Positions 1-8,937 of a DNA stretch of 64,000 bases are shown piece by piece. The notes beneath the pieces were generated by a model that saw only the letters and a program-made list of their open reading frames with translations, did no database searches and was not told the origin of the DNA. The DNA is from JABFSS01 sp964449445. GTDB taxonomy: Bacteria; Patescibacteriota; Gracilibacteria; Peribacterales; Peribacteraceae. The stretch lies in NCBI GenBank assembly GCA_964449445.1, contig CAYUZT010000006.1, positions 1 through 64,000 of the forward strand. Direction: 5' to 3'. A program made the position numbers and the translations under genes. Every line of letters begins with the position of its first letter. The stretch's first letter is position 1.

Positions 1-231
1 ACTCATTCAAGAGCTCTTACGGGGAAAGTAGCCCCCAAAATTTCCCATTAAGCCAAGATTTTCTCATGTACGAAGAGTGTAGCACAGCAAATATCTCACG
101 CAATTCATCATGGGCCTGCCAGTCGTAGCTCCTCCGCAGAGGAGCGAAGGCTGGAGCGGGTTACTGGAAATTATTACAACCATGATGGGTGGTTCTAGGA
201 GTGTGCGTCTATGACAAGAGAAGAGAGAGAC
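1..231. other. Non-coding left edge
   Basis: I see no convincing gene here. The stretch holds a perfect 6-bp hairpin with a CGCA loop at 129-144 (CTCCTC/GAGGAG) and, right after it, the first copy of the 37-bp direct repeat (152-188). It lies downstream of the minus-strand gene that ends at 232, so the hairpin could help end that transcript, although no clear T-run follows. Confidence 0.5.
152..188. repeat. 37-bp direct repeat, copy 1
   Basis: Identical over 37 bp to 2717-2753, beginning TGGAGCGGGTTACTGG. After seven differing bases the two copies share another short block containing CTAGGAGT. The pair brackets the genes at 232-1017 and 1110-2564. It does not match integron attC core sites and has no strong palindrome. 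Confidence 0.9.
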
Positions 232-1017
232 TCAGTCCGCCCAGAAAACGAACGTGAAGATCTTGTGGCCATTCCCGAGGTCATGCTCATAAAGGGAGGC
301 ACGCCCCTTGCCATCTTTACGGAGAACCTTGCCCCACTGCGGGGGGCCATCTGTATTTCCGACATCATCCTTCGCCTGTGGCGCTGTGGTCGATCCGACG
401 GTCGTCGGGGCATCAAGGTGCTCGTAGATCAGTTCCAGCTGTTCGTAATCATGTGCATTGGGATGCTGGTTCAGCGTGGGATCACTGGAGTAATCCATAC
501 AGCTTCCAAGCGGTGTATTCGCGAAGTTCTCATCCTGGTGATCGAGCCCGAACGTGTGACCGACTTCCTGACACATCACAAGATTGCGCCATGCGGGAGT
601 GTTGTACGTCGGGGTGTTAAAATAGGTGTCGTTGAACTTGGCTACACCTTGTGTGATGTGACTGCCACTTGCCCAGATCTGTGCAATACCGAGCCATCCG
701 TTGTTGCCATACTTTGCGTTGCAGACTTCCACTCTTCCAGTTGTTGGCCGGCAATTCTTCCTTCCCTGTCCTACGACAATATTCGTGTCGAGGACGTTTG
801 AGAGACTCCAGTCACTGGACGTTGTCGCGAGGTACGAATCCCAGGTTGTTGACACATTGTCACCCAATTTCAGCGTGAAGGGATTGCTCTGGCGCGCCCA
901 ATGATAGTTGCCCCATGAGTGAGAGGCGTATGCGATTGACGCAAACATCGTTGCTGCAACGAGCGCAGCCGAGATCGTAGAGCAGAAAAGAAAAGCGCTT
1001 CTGTGGTGGGTGGTCAT
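232..1017 (-). CDS. Secreted metzincin-like protein with QEVGH in place of HEXXH
   Basis: 261 aa. The ATG at 1017 is chosen because an export signal (MTTHHRS then a hydrophobic run ending near SIAYA, residues 1-31) begins there and a promoter lies just upstream. Residues 150-160 read QEVGHTFGLDH, which aligns with the metzincin zinc site HExxHxxGxxH except that the first His is Gln. SCMDY at 172-176 resembles the Met-turn that follows this site in matrixins. The protein is probably exported and folded like a matrixin. Whether it binds zinc and cleaves peptides is open because a zinc ligand is replaced. The neighbour at 1110 is also an exported protein on the same strand. Confidence 0.75.
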   Translation of the reverse strand: MTTHHRSAFLFCSTISAALVAATMFASIAYASHSWGNYHWARQSNPFTLKLGDNVSTTWDSYLATTSSDWSLSNVLDTNIVVGQGRKNCRPTTGRVEVCNAKYGNNGWLGIAQIWASGSHITQGVAKFNDTYFNTPTYNTPAWRNLVMCQEVGHTFGLDHQDENFANTPLGSCMDYSSDPTLNQHPNAHDYEQLELIYEHLDAPTTVGSTTAPQAKDDVGNTDGPPQWGKVLRKDGKGRASLYEHDLGNGHKIFTFVFWAD

Positions 1018-1025
1018 ACGGAGAG

Positions 1026-1053
1026 ATTGTACAATGATGATAATGATAAGCAA
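1026..1053 (-). promoter_or_regulatory. Promoter of the metzincin-like gene
   Basis: On the minus strand TTGCTT, 16 bp, TACAAT. The -10 box ends 8 nt before the ATG at 1017, so the transcript would be leaderless or nearly so. No Shine-Dalgarno sequence is visible. Confidence 0.55.
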
Positions 1054-1109
1054 GGTTGACCCCCCGTCAGAAACTTCAAAAATTGAAAAACCTCGATCCA
1101 CGGTTTGTA

Positions 1110-2564
1110 TCATGGACATGTATTCTCTATTCGAAGCGTGCCTACCGTTGATGCACTCTGGCCAGCTAGAGGTCCGCCGGGCGCTCCGACGAAGTCGATG
1201 CGGTAGGTGATGTCGAAGAAGCTGTCTACATTCCAATTTCCATCTGGCAGCTTTGTGAGCGTGGTGTGGCCGGGGCTCGGGAGGCCGAATTCTGTTCCTG
1301 CGGTAATGCGGAGCAGATCAAAGTCCGGATCCCCAGGAGGGAGCTGTCCCTGCAACCGGAACATTTCTGTATCGAACGACTGCACTGGATCCCCTGGCGT
1401 TCGCGGTTGCGTATGGAACCCCCCATTCACCGGTAGATTCAACATGCGGCCGCTTGAAAGAGACAACTGCAACATCTCGGTGTCAAACGTGTACGCCTCT
1501 CCCGACGCTGGGGTGCCGCTGCGCTGGATGACCGTATCGGGACCACTCATCAGGCGCGCGTCTGCCATGAGCCCTCCACCCGTCAGCGTCGGCTGTACAA
1601 CTACCAGTTGTCCGCCAGTGTTGTGATACTCCGTGTCTGCATGGAAGATGACTGCCGTCCCTTGGTCGTCGGGTCGGATGCATGCAGACGTGAGATGCGT
1701 CTTCACTGTCGGGAGACAGAACTCTTCCGTCCGGACGGCCTTGATGCCCTTCACCCCAAATTGGTCATGGGTGAGCACCGGACGGTTCATGGGATTATGC
1801 GGGATGACTTCGTAGCACATCAGGTGATTTTTCTCGTCGACAATGCCGTAGACCTTTCCATCGTGCCGCTTCTCCACGGGGTTACAGAGATAGCGTGCTT
1901 TGATGACTTCGAACTGCTTGTTCTGGAACTGATCGCGGAGCAGGACGCCTTTCGCCAAGTCGTACTGTTCGACGTCGTAGCAGAGATAGTGATTTGCGTT
2001 CTGCGGAATCGGCGGCACGAGGAAAGCGATCGCCTTCTGCGGCAGGTGTGACAGCTTGTCATCGGGAATGCCGATCTTCTTCTTGCCGGTGGGCGTGAGG
2101 AGATAGCGGGGCTTGGTCGCAAGGATCGTCCGCTGCTCAAACTGGTTCTGGATGAAGACAGGACGTGGCGTGAACGGTACCTGCGTTTGAACCCGGTAGG
2201 CGAGGTAGTGGAGGTCCGGCCTTCTGGGATTGAAGGTTATGCCTGCATGCTGCTTCCGCACCGGATTGAGGAGCCGTTCTATGAGCGTGAGCGTGAAGTC
2301 CGTCGGGCTAAGGAATTGGTCCCGGAGCACCACGTTGATGGGATTGATTGACTTGTCGATGAGATAGCTCAGGTAGTGGTCGCAATTGGCGCCGTTGTCG
2401 ACGACTCCGTCGCCATCGTCATCCTTGCCATTGCAGATTTCTGCGGATGGCACTCCTTGCGCAATCGCGCCCATGTTGCTCAGCGCGAGCAGGGGAAAAA
2501 AGGAAAAGGCTGCCAAAGACGCTAGCAATGTCTTGCTGCCGAGGAATGTGCGAGTGCTTGCCAT
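1110..2564 (-). CDS. Secreted DUF7450-type repeat protein with Asp-rich calcium motif
   Basis: 484 aa from the ATG at 2564, where a signal peptide starts (residues 1 to about 36, ending near AIAQG). Residues 48-56 (DDDGDGVVD) follow an EICNG lead and resemble the calcium-binding MopE-type motif found in surface proteins. Next come four repeats of roughly 45-60 residues with the pattern HYLxYxV ... DQF ... LxxPxxK, which I recognise as the DUF7450 type. The C-terminal third is beta-rich and contains two FDTEM segments. It is probably an exported structural or binding protein; its ligand is unknown. It lies just upstream of the metzincin-like gene on the same strand. Confidence 0.7.
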   Translation of the reverse strand: MASTRTFLGSKTLLASLAAFSFFPLLALSNMGAIAQGVPSAEICNGKDDDGDGVVDNGANCDHYLSYLIDKSINPINVVLRDQFLSPTDFTLTLIERLLNPVRKQHAGITFNPRRPDLHYLAYRVQTQVPFTPRPVFIQNQFEQRTILATKPRYLLTPTGKKKIGIPDDKLSHLPQKAIAFLVPPIPQNANHYLCYDVEQYDLAKGVLLRDQFQNKQFEVIKARYLCNPVEKRHDGKVYGIVDEKNHLMCYEVIPHNPMNRPVLTHDQFGVKGIKAVRTEEFCLPTVKTHLTSACIRPDDQGTAVIFHADTEYHNTGGQLVVVQPTLTGGGLMADARLMSGPDTVIQRSGTPASGEAYTFDTEMLQLSLSSGRMLNLPVNGGFHTQPRTPGDPVQSFDTEMFRLQGQLPPGDPDFDLLRITAGTEFGLPSPGHTTLTKLPDGNWNVDSFFDITYRIDFVGAPGGPLAGQSASTVGTLRIENTCP

Positions 2565-2716
2565 ACATCTGGGGAAAACAGAGCAAAACGAAATGATAAG
2601 AGTCCTAGGATTGCCTGTCAAGAAAATGCCACATTGTTCCCGCGTGTCACGCAGATATTGCAATCGTATTTCCGCTGACCATCATGAAATATTCGTCTTC
2701 CAAAAGCCATAAACGT

Positions 2717-2753
2717 TGGAGCGGGTTACTGGAAATTATTACAACCATGATGG
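2717..2753. repeat. 37-bp direct repeat, copy 2
   Basis: Perfect match to 152-188. This copy sits just past the stop codon of the HEFFH peptidase-like gene and upstream of the DUF7450 gene. The distance between the copies is 2565 bp. Confidence 0.9.
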
Positions 2754-2759
2754 ACGCAT

Positions 2760-3716
2760 CTAGGAGTTTGTGTCCGTAGCCAGGTCCTCGGTGAAATGCA
2801 GTTGTGCATTGCAAAGTTCCTTCATGAGGCCGTATCTTTTGCTCTGTCCTCCGTGTTTCAGAAGTTCTTCCCCTGGATGAATGTTTCCAAATGATTGATT
2901 TTGGAACGATGTGTATCCTGCAGGATTGGAAATGATGTCTAGCAGATAGGCAACGAATGATTCTGCCATCTGCTCGCGCACGGCGTAATCATGGGGAGTA
3001 ATTGTAGAGCGTACATTACCGGCTTCATCATAAATTGCATCGTGGTACACACCAGCATAGTGAGAAATGTGCTGTCTCTCCTCATCCAAACTCTCAAGAA
3101 AATCTCTCGCCCAATCAGCGAATGTCCTCTCTGAATCAAGCAACAACTTGCCAGCAGACTCCTCACTGCGCAGCAAAACCTCGACTGTGTGAAAAAATTC
3201 ATGGAGTAGAACATGTGCCTGGTAGAGACGCACAGCAAGGGGATCACTGCATACCTCCGAAGGAATATGAGTCGGTTTAATAGCGGTACCATCCGGTTTG
3301 GTATATCCAGTGAGCACTCGTGTCTTGTGATAGTCTCCCGCATTAAATTCCTCAATACTCGGTAATTGCGCTCCAGTGAATATCCCTTCTTCATTAAATT
3401 TTGGGACTGCTACATTTTTCTGCCATTCATAGTCAATGACTTTCAGCTGAGAAACTCTTTGTAGGCCTTCGGGGAGCTGTCTCAAAAGATCGAGAGCAAA
3501 TCCTGATTCAAGTTGCAACGTATCATCCATACTATCGTTTTTGATAGCGACGTTACGTGCCCACTCCACAGAAAATACGGATACACGACCTTGGAGATAT
3601 CTTTTCACATTCGCAGCAAATTGTAATTTGTGTTTTTCAATAAATGCTAAGTTCGGTCGCATGTTCATTCGCTCTTTTCGTTGTTCAACAAGTTCAGTGT
3701 GTGAAGGGGATTCCAT
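2760..3716 (-). CDS. Predicted cytoplasmic zinc metallopeptidase (HEFFH)
   Basis: 318 aa with no signal peptide. Residues 172-176 (HEFFH, inside a hydrophobic helix beginning HVLL) give the HExxH zinc motif. E252 in the segment MAESFVAY about 76 residues later is a plausible third zinc ligand, as in gluzincins. I cannot assign a family. The promoter reads TTGACT (plus coordinates 3748-3753), 16 bp, TAAATA (3726-3731), with 9 nt to the ATG. The TTGACT box abuts the 3' end of the tRNA-Gly gene. Confidence 0.6.
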   Translation of the reverse strand: MESPSHTELVEQRKERMNMRPNLAFIEKHKLQFAANVKRYLQGRVSVFSVEWARNVAIKNDSMDDTLQLESGFALDLLRQLPEGLQRVSQLKVIDYEWQKNVAVPKFNEEGIFTGAQLPSIEEFNAGDYHKTRVLTGYTKPDGTAIKPTHIPSEVCSDPLAVRLYQAHVLLHEFFHTVEVLLRSEESAGKLLLDSERTFADWARDFLESLDEERQHISHYAGVYHDAIYDEAGNVRSTITPHDYAVREQMAESFVAYLLDIISNPAGYTSFQNQSFGNIHPGEELLKHGGQSKRYGLMKELCNAQLHFTEDLATDTNS

Positions 3717-3753
3717 ATATCTATATATTTATCACCTTTCAAATATAAGTCAA

Positions 3754-3827
3754 TGGAGCGGGCGACGGGAATCGAACCCGTTTCTTCAGGTTGGAAACCT
3801 GAGGTAATACCAGTATACGACGCCCGC
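3754..3827 (-). tRNA. tRNA-Gly (anticodon UCC)
   Basis: 74 nt read on the minus strand, with acceptor stem GCGGGCG/CGCCCGC, anticodon loop TTTCCAA on a TCAGG/CCTGA stem, T-arm CGGG-TTCGATT-CCCG and an encoded CCA end (plus 3754-3756). The anticodon TCC, complement at 3793-3795, reads GGA. Confidence 0.95.
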
Positions 3828-3903
3828 GTACCCGAGAAGATACTGAACTTTCATCGAAATCGGAAGAGTATGAATTTTTGGACAAAGAACCTACAGGTCA
3901 TTC

Positions 3904-6840
3904 TTACGGAGCGCATTCCGGCACCGGAGTTGTCGTGTTCTCGCACGCAGTCAATGCCTCGCCGTTCTTACAGATATCAAAGCCAATGCCTCCGCTGAGG
4001 GCATCGGAGAATCCGGGACCGCCGTCCATCCGATCGGACCCGAGATCGCCGCTGAGCGCATCACCGTTCCCCGGACCTCCGCAGAGCACATCATCGCCAT
4101 CCCCTCCTTTGAGTCCATCCGTCTCGGTTCCGCCACTCAGAAAGTCATTGTGAGCGCCTCCCTCGAGAGAGTCGAATCCGCCTTCACCATAGAGCTTGTC
4201 ATTGCCACCGCCTCCCTTGAGCCCATCGGAACCATCTCCTCCGAAGACAATGTCGTCTCCGTTCCCTGCATCCACGCCGTCGTTTGCGCCCTTCGCGCAG
4301 ATGACGTCATTCCCGTCATTGCCCCGGATGCCATCGGGGCCGTCTGTCCCCACGATAACGTCATTGCCGGATGTTCCAACGAGCGCTCCATTGAAGGGCT
4401 GACCATTGAGCGGTCCTCCAACGACCTTGCCATCCTTCACGTAGATCGTCGCTGCCTGATCATTGCAGAGTCCTCCTTCCGCTATGCACACCGAGGAACA
4501 GCCGTCATTATTGGCCGTGTTGCCATCATCACACTGCTCGCCCTGACCTGCCTGGCGGATGCCATCGCCGCAGGCGGCAGCCGTGCACGCGTTCGTGCAC
4601 GCGTCGTCGTTCACGGCATTGCCGTCATCACATTCTTCACTGCCTTCAGTCACCCCATTCTGGCAGGCAAAGGCATGGGTCTCATCATTATCCTGCGCAT
4701 CGTAAGAGCCGCTATTCGCCGCGTTTCCATCCGTGTGACAACCCGGATCTGCAGCATCCACGAGTGTATCTTCGGCATCCGTGTTATCCACCGTGTCGCT
4801 GCACTGCACTGTGGTTTGACACGTGGAACTGCAGCCGTCTCCATTGACGACATTGCCGTCATCGCACTGCTCCGACTGTTGATCAATAGTACCATTGCCA
4901 CACACCGCAGTGTTCGTCTCGTCGCTGTCTTTGGGATTGTACGTTCCCGTCACCGTGTTTCCGTTGTCGTAGCAGCCGGGATCGGCGGCATCGACGAACG
5001 TATCTGTATCGTTATCGACGGAATCGGCGCAGATGTTGATCGTACAGGCATTGGAGCAGGCATCCAGATCATTCGTATTCTGATCATCGCATTCCTCCGT
5101 GCCTGCCGTGATGCCGTCGCCGCATGTGGTCACACAGACGCTCGGCTCGTTCTGGCAGGTCCAGCCGCTTTCCTGCTGGCAGTTTGAGGAGCAGCCATCG
5201 CCATTCGCTTGGTTGCCATCGTCACAGATTTCCCCGTTTTCAATGTCACCGTTCCCGCATACAGATTTCGTATTCTCAAAGCTGCACGTCATCGTGTGAC
5301 CGGGCTTGAGAGTGAAATCCACAGAAGGGCCCGCAGGCGAGAATCCTGTGCCATCGCTGTCGCTGCAGCTGATATCGACGAGATTCCAGCCGCTCTCCGG
5401 CTGCTCCATCACGTTGTACTGCGTATCGACATCAATGAAGACATCGAAGAAGCTGGACACTGGATTGGTATTCGCATCGGTTATGAGCGAGAAAGATCCC
5501 ATCGGCGGGTTCGTACCCGTGAAATCGAATTGGTCGAACCCTCCCGTCGTGTGCTTCTCTATAACGATGCGGCTGGATTTCGTATTCTTCACCGTGCATG
5601 TTTCCGTCTCCTCGCTTGCGACATCAATATTCTGGCAGCTATTGCTCTGCATTTGCCAGTCGGTGGGAACGGTCGTTTCGTTGACAGTGTACGTTCCTGG
5701 CAGGACGAAGAATTCCGTAGTTGCCGTACCGTTGCCCGTCGAAAGGTTGAAGGAGGCGAAACCGCTGCCGCTGAAACCAAACGTATCATCGCCGCCGATT
5801 GTCTCCTTTACCACCTTCAGCTTTCCGTTCTTGACGCACTGATTGTTGCAGAGATCCAGATTCTCCGTGTTTCCGTCATCACACTGCTCTCCGCTCTCGA
5901 TGGAATTATTGCCGCACACAGACTGCGTGTTGGTGAAGGTACATGTGACGATATCTCCCTCATCAAGGTTCACTGTTGCGCTGCGCGTGCCGGTATTCGT
6001 GGTCGTCCCCGCATCACCCGTGTCGTCGCAGATGATGGACGTCACATTCCAACCACTCACGGCATCTTCTGTCACCGTGTAATTCGTGCCCGTTGGAGCA
6101 GTTGCCCCGGAGAGGGTGAAAGTTCTGGTGTTTGGGAGCGTGCCATTCGTATCATCGTCCAGAGAGAAGATTCCTATGGGAGCCGCTGCAGTGAAGGAGA
6201 AATCCTGCTCATGATCGGGAATGGCGTCTTTGGCAATCGTCAGAATGCCTTCATTCTCTGTCGCTTCGCATCCGGTGATACCCGGGCCGTTCTGCTGATC
6301 GCAGAAATCGGTTCCCGGACCTCCATCCATGTCATCGCCTCCGTTTGCACCAAAAATCTTATCGTTCCCGTCTCCGCCAAAAAGATCATCCTGGCCCGCA
6401 TCGCCATCAACTGTGTCATTTCCCCCTTCTCCATCAATCCAATCTTTGCCATTGCCTCCGTTGAGAGTGTCATTCCCGTTCCCTCCGCAGATGGTGTCAT
6501 CCTGGTTATCACCGTTGATCACATCATCCCCGCTGCTCCCCACAATGACATCCGCTCCGTTCGTGCCATTCAATGTTCCGGTATAGGTGACGCCTGTATC
6601 CGTCGTCCCGTTCATGATGTGATTATTACCTGCATTCACCCAGATGGTGGCATGCACACCATTGCATTCGGGCACGCCATTGTGAGTAGCCAGAGCGATC
6701 GGCACCGAAAATACCCCGAGTCCTGCAAGGCACTGGGAACTGATCAGGAGAGGAAGAACGGCCTTGCTACAAATGCTTCGGACACTGTGCATAAAGGAGA
6801 CAATGATACTGAGAGAAATATCGTTGTGCAATACTTTCAT
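3904..6840 (-). CDS. Large secreted RTX/DUF4215 cysteine-knot surface protein
   Basis: 978 aa. ATG at 6840 is chosen; an in-frame ATG at 6792 would also give a signal peptide (hydrophobic SKAVLPLLISS run, cleavage probably after PIALA). Order of parts: N-terminal RTX-type calcium-binding repeats (GGNGNDTL-like nonapeptides, about residues 90-175), three beta-sandwich-like segments (starting ILTIAKD, KLKVVKE, IVIEKHT) each closed by a cysteine pair, several DUF4215 modules (CGNG...GEQCDDGN...C...C), then a second RTX block (about residues 845-960). It is probably cell-surface or released and calcium-stabilised. No catalytic domain is visible. RTX repeats at both ends and Cys modules in the middle suggest a long adhesin-like rod (inference). 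Confidence 0.75.
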   Translation of the reverse strand: MKVLHNDISLSIIVSFMHSVRSICSKAVLPLLISSQCLAGLGVFSVPIALATHNGVPECNGVHATIWVNAGNNHIMNGTTDTGVTYTGTLNGTNGADVIVGSSGDDVINGDNQDDTICGGNGNDTLNGGNGKDWIDGEGGNDTVDGDAGQDDLFGGDGNDKIFGANGGDDMDGGPGTDFCDQQNGPGITGCEATENEGILTIAKDAIPDHEQDFSFTAAAPIGIFSLDDDTNGTLPNTRTFTLSGATAPTGTNYTVTEDAVSGWNVTSIICDDTGDAGTTTNTGTRSATVNLDEGDIVTCTFTNTQSVCGNNSIESGEQCDDGNTENLDLCNNQCVKNGKLKVVKETIGGDDTFGFSGSGFASFNLSTGNGTATTEFFVLPGTYTVNETTVPTDWQMQSNSCQNIDVASEETETCTVKNTKSSRIVIEKHTTGGFDQFDFTGTNPPMGSFSLITDANTNPVSSFFDVFIDVDTQYNVMEQPESGWNLVDISCSDSDGTGFSPAGPSVDFTLKPGHTMTCSFENTKSVCGNGDIENGEICDDGNQANGDGCSSNCQQESGWTCQNEPSVCVTTCGDGITAGTEECDDQNTNDLDACSNACTINICADSVDNDTDTFVDAADPGCYDNGNTVTGTYNPKDSDETNTAVCGNGTIDQQSEQCDDGNVVNGDGCSSTCQTTVQCSDTVDNTDAEDTLVDAADPGCHTDGNAANSGSYDAQDNDETHAFACQNGVTEGSEECDDGNAVNDDACTNACTAAACGDGIRQAGQGEQCDDGNTANNDGCSSVCIAEGGLCNDQAATIYVKDGKVVGGPLNGQPFNGALVGTSGNDVIVGTDGPDGIRGNDGNDVICAKGANDGVDAGNGDDIVFGGDGSDGLKGGGGNDKLYGEGGFDSLEGGAHNDFLSGGTETDGLKGGDGDDVLCGGPGNGDALSGDLGSDRMDGGPGFSDALSGGIGFDICKNGEALTACENTTTPVPECAP

Positions 6841-7069
6841 GATCAATTTCCGATCATCGCTGCATGATCAGAAGAATCTCAGTTTTTCTTGAAAATGGAA
6901 GGGTAGAGCCTTGCGGATGCGCGTGCGAACATGCTGGCCATCATCCGCAAGCTTACATCTCATTGTCGTGCGATGCATGTCTTTTACAGGCACAAGACCT
7001 GCGCAGGGAGAAGCATCAGGTGTTTTAAGGCCTGCGGAGCGGAGATCTTGCTGCTAATCTGGTGCGCAC
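6841..7069. promoter_or_regulatory. proB: Divergent intergenic region before proB
   Basis: This 229-bp gap separates the surface-protein gene from proB. A TAATCT box at 7055-7060 ends 9 nt before the proB ATG, in line with the short or absent leaders of this genome. I see no good -35 box and no gene in the gap. Confidence 0.4.
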
Positions 7070-8152
7070 ATGTCCTCCCCCCTCTACCACCGGATCGTCG
7101 TGAAAGTCGGCACCAATGTGCTGACGACCGACAAAGGATTGCTAGATGATGGTGTCATGGCCTCGCTGGTTGGGCAGATCGCGGAGATTCGAAAAACCGG
7201 GGTGGACGTGATCGTGGTGTCCTCGGGAGCGATGTCAGCCGGGCGCGCGAAGGTGAATCCCGCACGCAAACTCGGCAATGTGGCGGCGCGCCAGGTGCTC
7301 GCCGCAGTCGGGCAAGTGGAACTGATGCATCGCTATAGCACTCTCTTTGCAAAGCAGGAATTGATATGTGCGCAGGTGCTCGCGACCAAAGAAGATTTCC
7401 GCGACCGTCAGCACTATTTGAATATGCGCGATTGCTTCACGGCACTCTTACTGGAAGGAATCGTGCCCGTGGTGAATGAGAATGATGTGGTCTCCGTGAG
7501 CGAGTTGATGTTCACAGATAACGATGAACTCGCCGCGCTGATCGCCTCAATGGTCAATGCCGATGCGCTGATTCTCCTCACGAGCGTCGACGGGATTCAG
7601 ATCACCGATGAGAAGACCGGCGCGACCTCGGTCTTGCGCACGGTACACAGTGAAAGTGACTGGAAGAACCACCTGCGTGCGGAGACGTCGTCATTCGGAC
7701 GTGGAGGAATGCAGACGAAGTGCCGAAATGCGCAGAAACTGTCCGGACTCGGCATCACGACGCACATCGCAAAGGGAACGGAGCCGAATATTCTCAGAAA
7801 ACTTCTGGAGGGCAAAGAACATGGGACTGTATTCCCCGCAAAAAAATCGGCATCGAGCGTCAAGCGCTGGGTGGCCGAGAAAGAAGGATCGGAAAAAGGA
7901 GTGGTGACGATCAATGCCGGTGCCAAAGACATTCTCGCCTCGCAATCGAAGGCGGTCAGCCTGCTGCCGATCGGCATCATCACCATCGACGGAGAATTCA
8001 GCAAAGGCGACGTGGTCAGGATCTGTGATGAAGGAGGAAAAGACGTGGGACTTGGCATCGCACAGTACGCAGCCGCAGCCGCACGGGAGGCAATGGGCAA
8101 GAAAGGCCAGAAAGCCCTTGTACACTACGACTACCTCTACCTCTTCCCATGA
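7070..8152 (+). CDS. proB: Glutamate 5-kinase
   Basis: 360 aa. It phosphorylates glutamate to gamma-glutamyl phosphate, the first step of proline synthesis, in the cytoplasm. The amino-acid kinase fold is seen in KVGTN (12-16), SSGAMSAGR (51-59), the substrate segment NENDVVS (136-142), FTDNDELAA (148-156) and FGRGGMQTK (209-217). The C-terminal part from about residue 275 is a PUA domain, so this is the long two-domain form. It is first in a proB-proC-proA operon; its stop overlaps the proC start by 4 bp. Confidence 0.96.
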   Translation: MSSPLYHRIVVKVGTNVLTTDKGLLDDGVMASLVGQIAEIRKTGVDVIVVSSGAMSAGRAKVNPARKLGNVAARQVLAAVGQVELMHRYSTLFAKQELICAQVLATKEDFRDRQHYLNMRDCFTALLLEGIVPVVNENDVVSVSELMFTDNDELAALIASMVNADALILLTSVDGIQITDEKTGATSVLRTVHSESDWKNHLRAETSSFGRGGMQTKCRNAQKLSGLGITTHIAKGTEPNILRKLLEGKEHGTVFPAKKSASSVKRWVAEKEGSEKGVVTINAGAKDILASQSKAVSLLPIGIITIDGEFSKGDVVRICDEGGKDVGLGIAQYAAAAAREAMGKKGQKALVHYDYLYLFP

Positions 8153-8937
8153 CGCAGACGATCGCCATCATCGGTGCCGGCCACATGGGTGCTGCCTTCT
8201 CTGCAGGAATACAGAAGCACATGAATCGCGTGCGGATCAATCTCTGTGACCATAGCAGTGAGAAGTTGAAAGCGCTGGACGCGGAGCACCCGTACACGGA
8301 TCCGCGCGAGGCAATCGTTGGGGCTTCTGTCATTTTACTCGCGGTGAAGCCGCAGTCGGCAAAGGAACTCCTGACGAATCTTTCACCGGCGCTCAAAGAT
8401 CAATTTGTGATCTCGATCATGGCAGGCATCAGTATCTCGACGCTGCAGAAACTGACGAGGAGCACGAGAGTGATCCGCGCGATGCCCAATCTCCCGGCGC
8501 AGGTCGGCAAAGGTCTCACGGGGTGGGTTGCATCGCCGGACGTGAGTGCTTCTGAGCGCGCACTGGCAAAAGAACTCTTCATCGCCGTGGGAGAGGAAAT
8601 GGAGTTGGAAAAAGAATCCCTCCTCGATGCGCTCACGCCGCTCAGTGGCTCCGGGCCCGCGTACTTCTTCTACCTTGCAGAACTCCTCACGACGAAAGCC
8701 ATGAAAGAAGGGTTTTCCCCAACTCAAGCGGCGCTCATCGCAAAGGAAACGCTCACGGGGAGCGCTGCGCTCCTGGAAGCGGATGTTCGTTCACCATCAG
8801 AGTGGCGTAGCGCTGTAACGTCCAAGGGAGGAACAACCGAAGCTGCGTTCAAAACTTTTCAAGATGAGCATCTGGAAGACCTCTTCTTCAAGGCCGTTGA
8901 TCGCGCAATCGCACGGTCCCGCGAACTGAACCAATGA
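8149..8937 (+). CDS. proC: Pyrroline-5-carboxylate reductase
   Basis: 262 aa. It reduces 1-pyrroline-5-carboxylate to proline with NAD(P)H, the last step of the pathway. The Rossmann motif GAGHMG is at residues 9-14, AMPNLP at 111-116, and the conserved SGSGPAY of the C-terminal dimerisation domain at 166-172. The length is normal for the family. It overlaps proB and proA by 4 bp each (ATGA), which indicates translational coupling; this matters because neither junction has a ribosome-binding site of its own. Confidence 0.96.
   Translation: MTQTIAIIGAGHMGAAFSAGIQKHMNRVRINLCDHSSEKLKALDAEHPYTDPREAIVGASVILLAVKPQSAKELLTNLSPALKDQFVISIMAGISISTLQKLTRSTRVIRAMPNLPAQVGKGLTGWVASPDVSASERALAKELFIAVGEEMELEKESLLDALTPLSGSGPAYFFYLAELLTTKAMKEGFSPTQAALIAKETLTGSAALLEADVRSPSEWRSAVTSKGGTTEAAFKTFQDEHLEDLFFKAVDRAIARSRELNQ

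Noticed and set aside
211..801. Plus-strand open frame of 196 codons
   Set aside because: It is antisense to the metzincin-like gene, which has a signal peptide, zinc-site-like motif and promoter; the plus frame shows none.
152..2753. Direct repeats tested as integron attC sites
   Set aside because: No paired RYYYAAC/GTTRRRY core sites and no integrase gene.
4150..5187. Long plus-strand open frame opposite the RTX/DUF4215 gene
   Set aside because: It is the antisense of low-complexity Gly/Asp/Cys repeats; its protein is an Ile/Val/Ala-rich string with no domain, and the minus-strand frame has recognisable repeats throughout. The same applies to 5209-6867.
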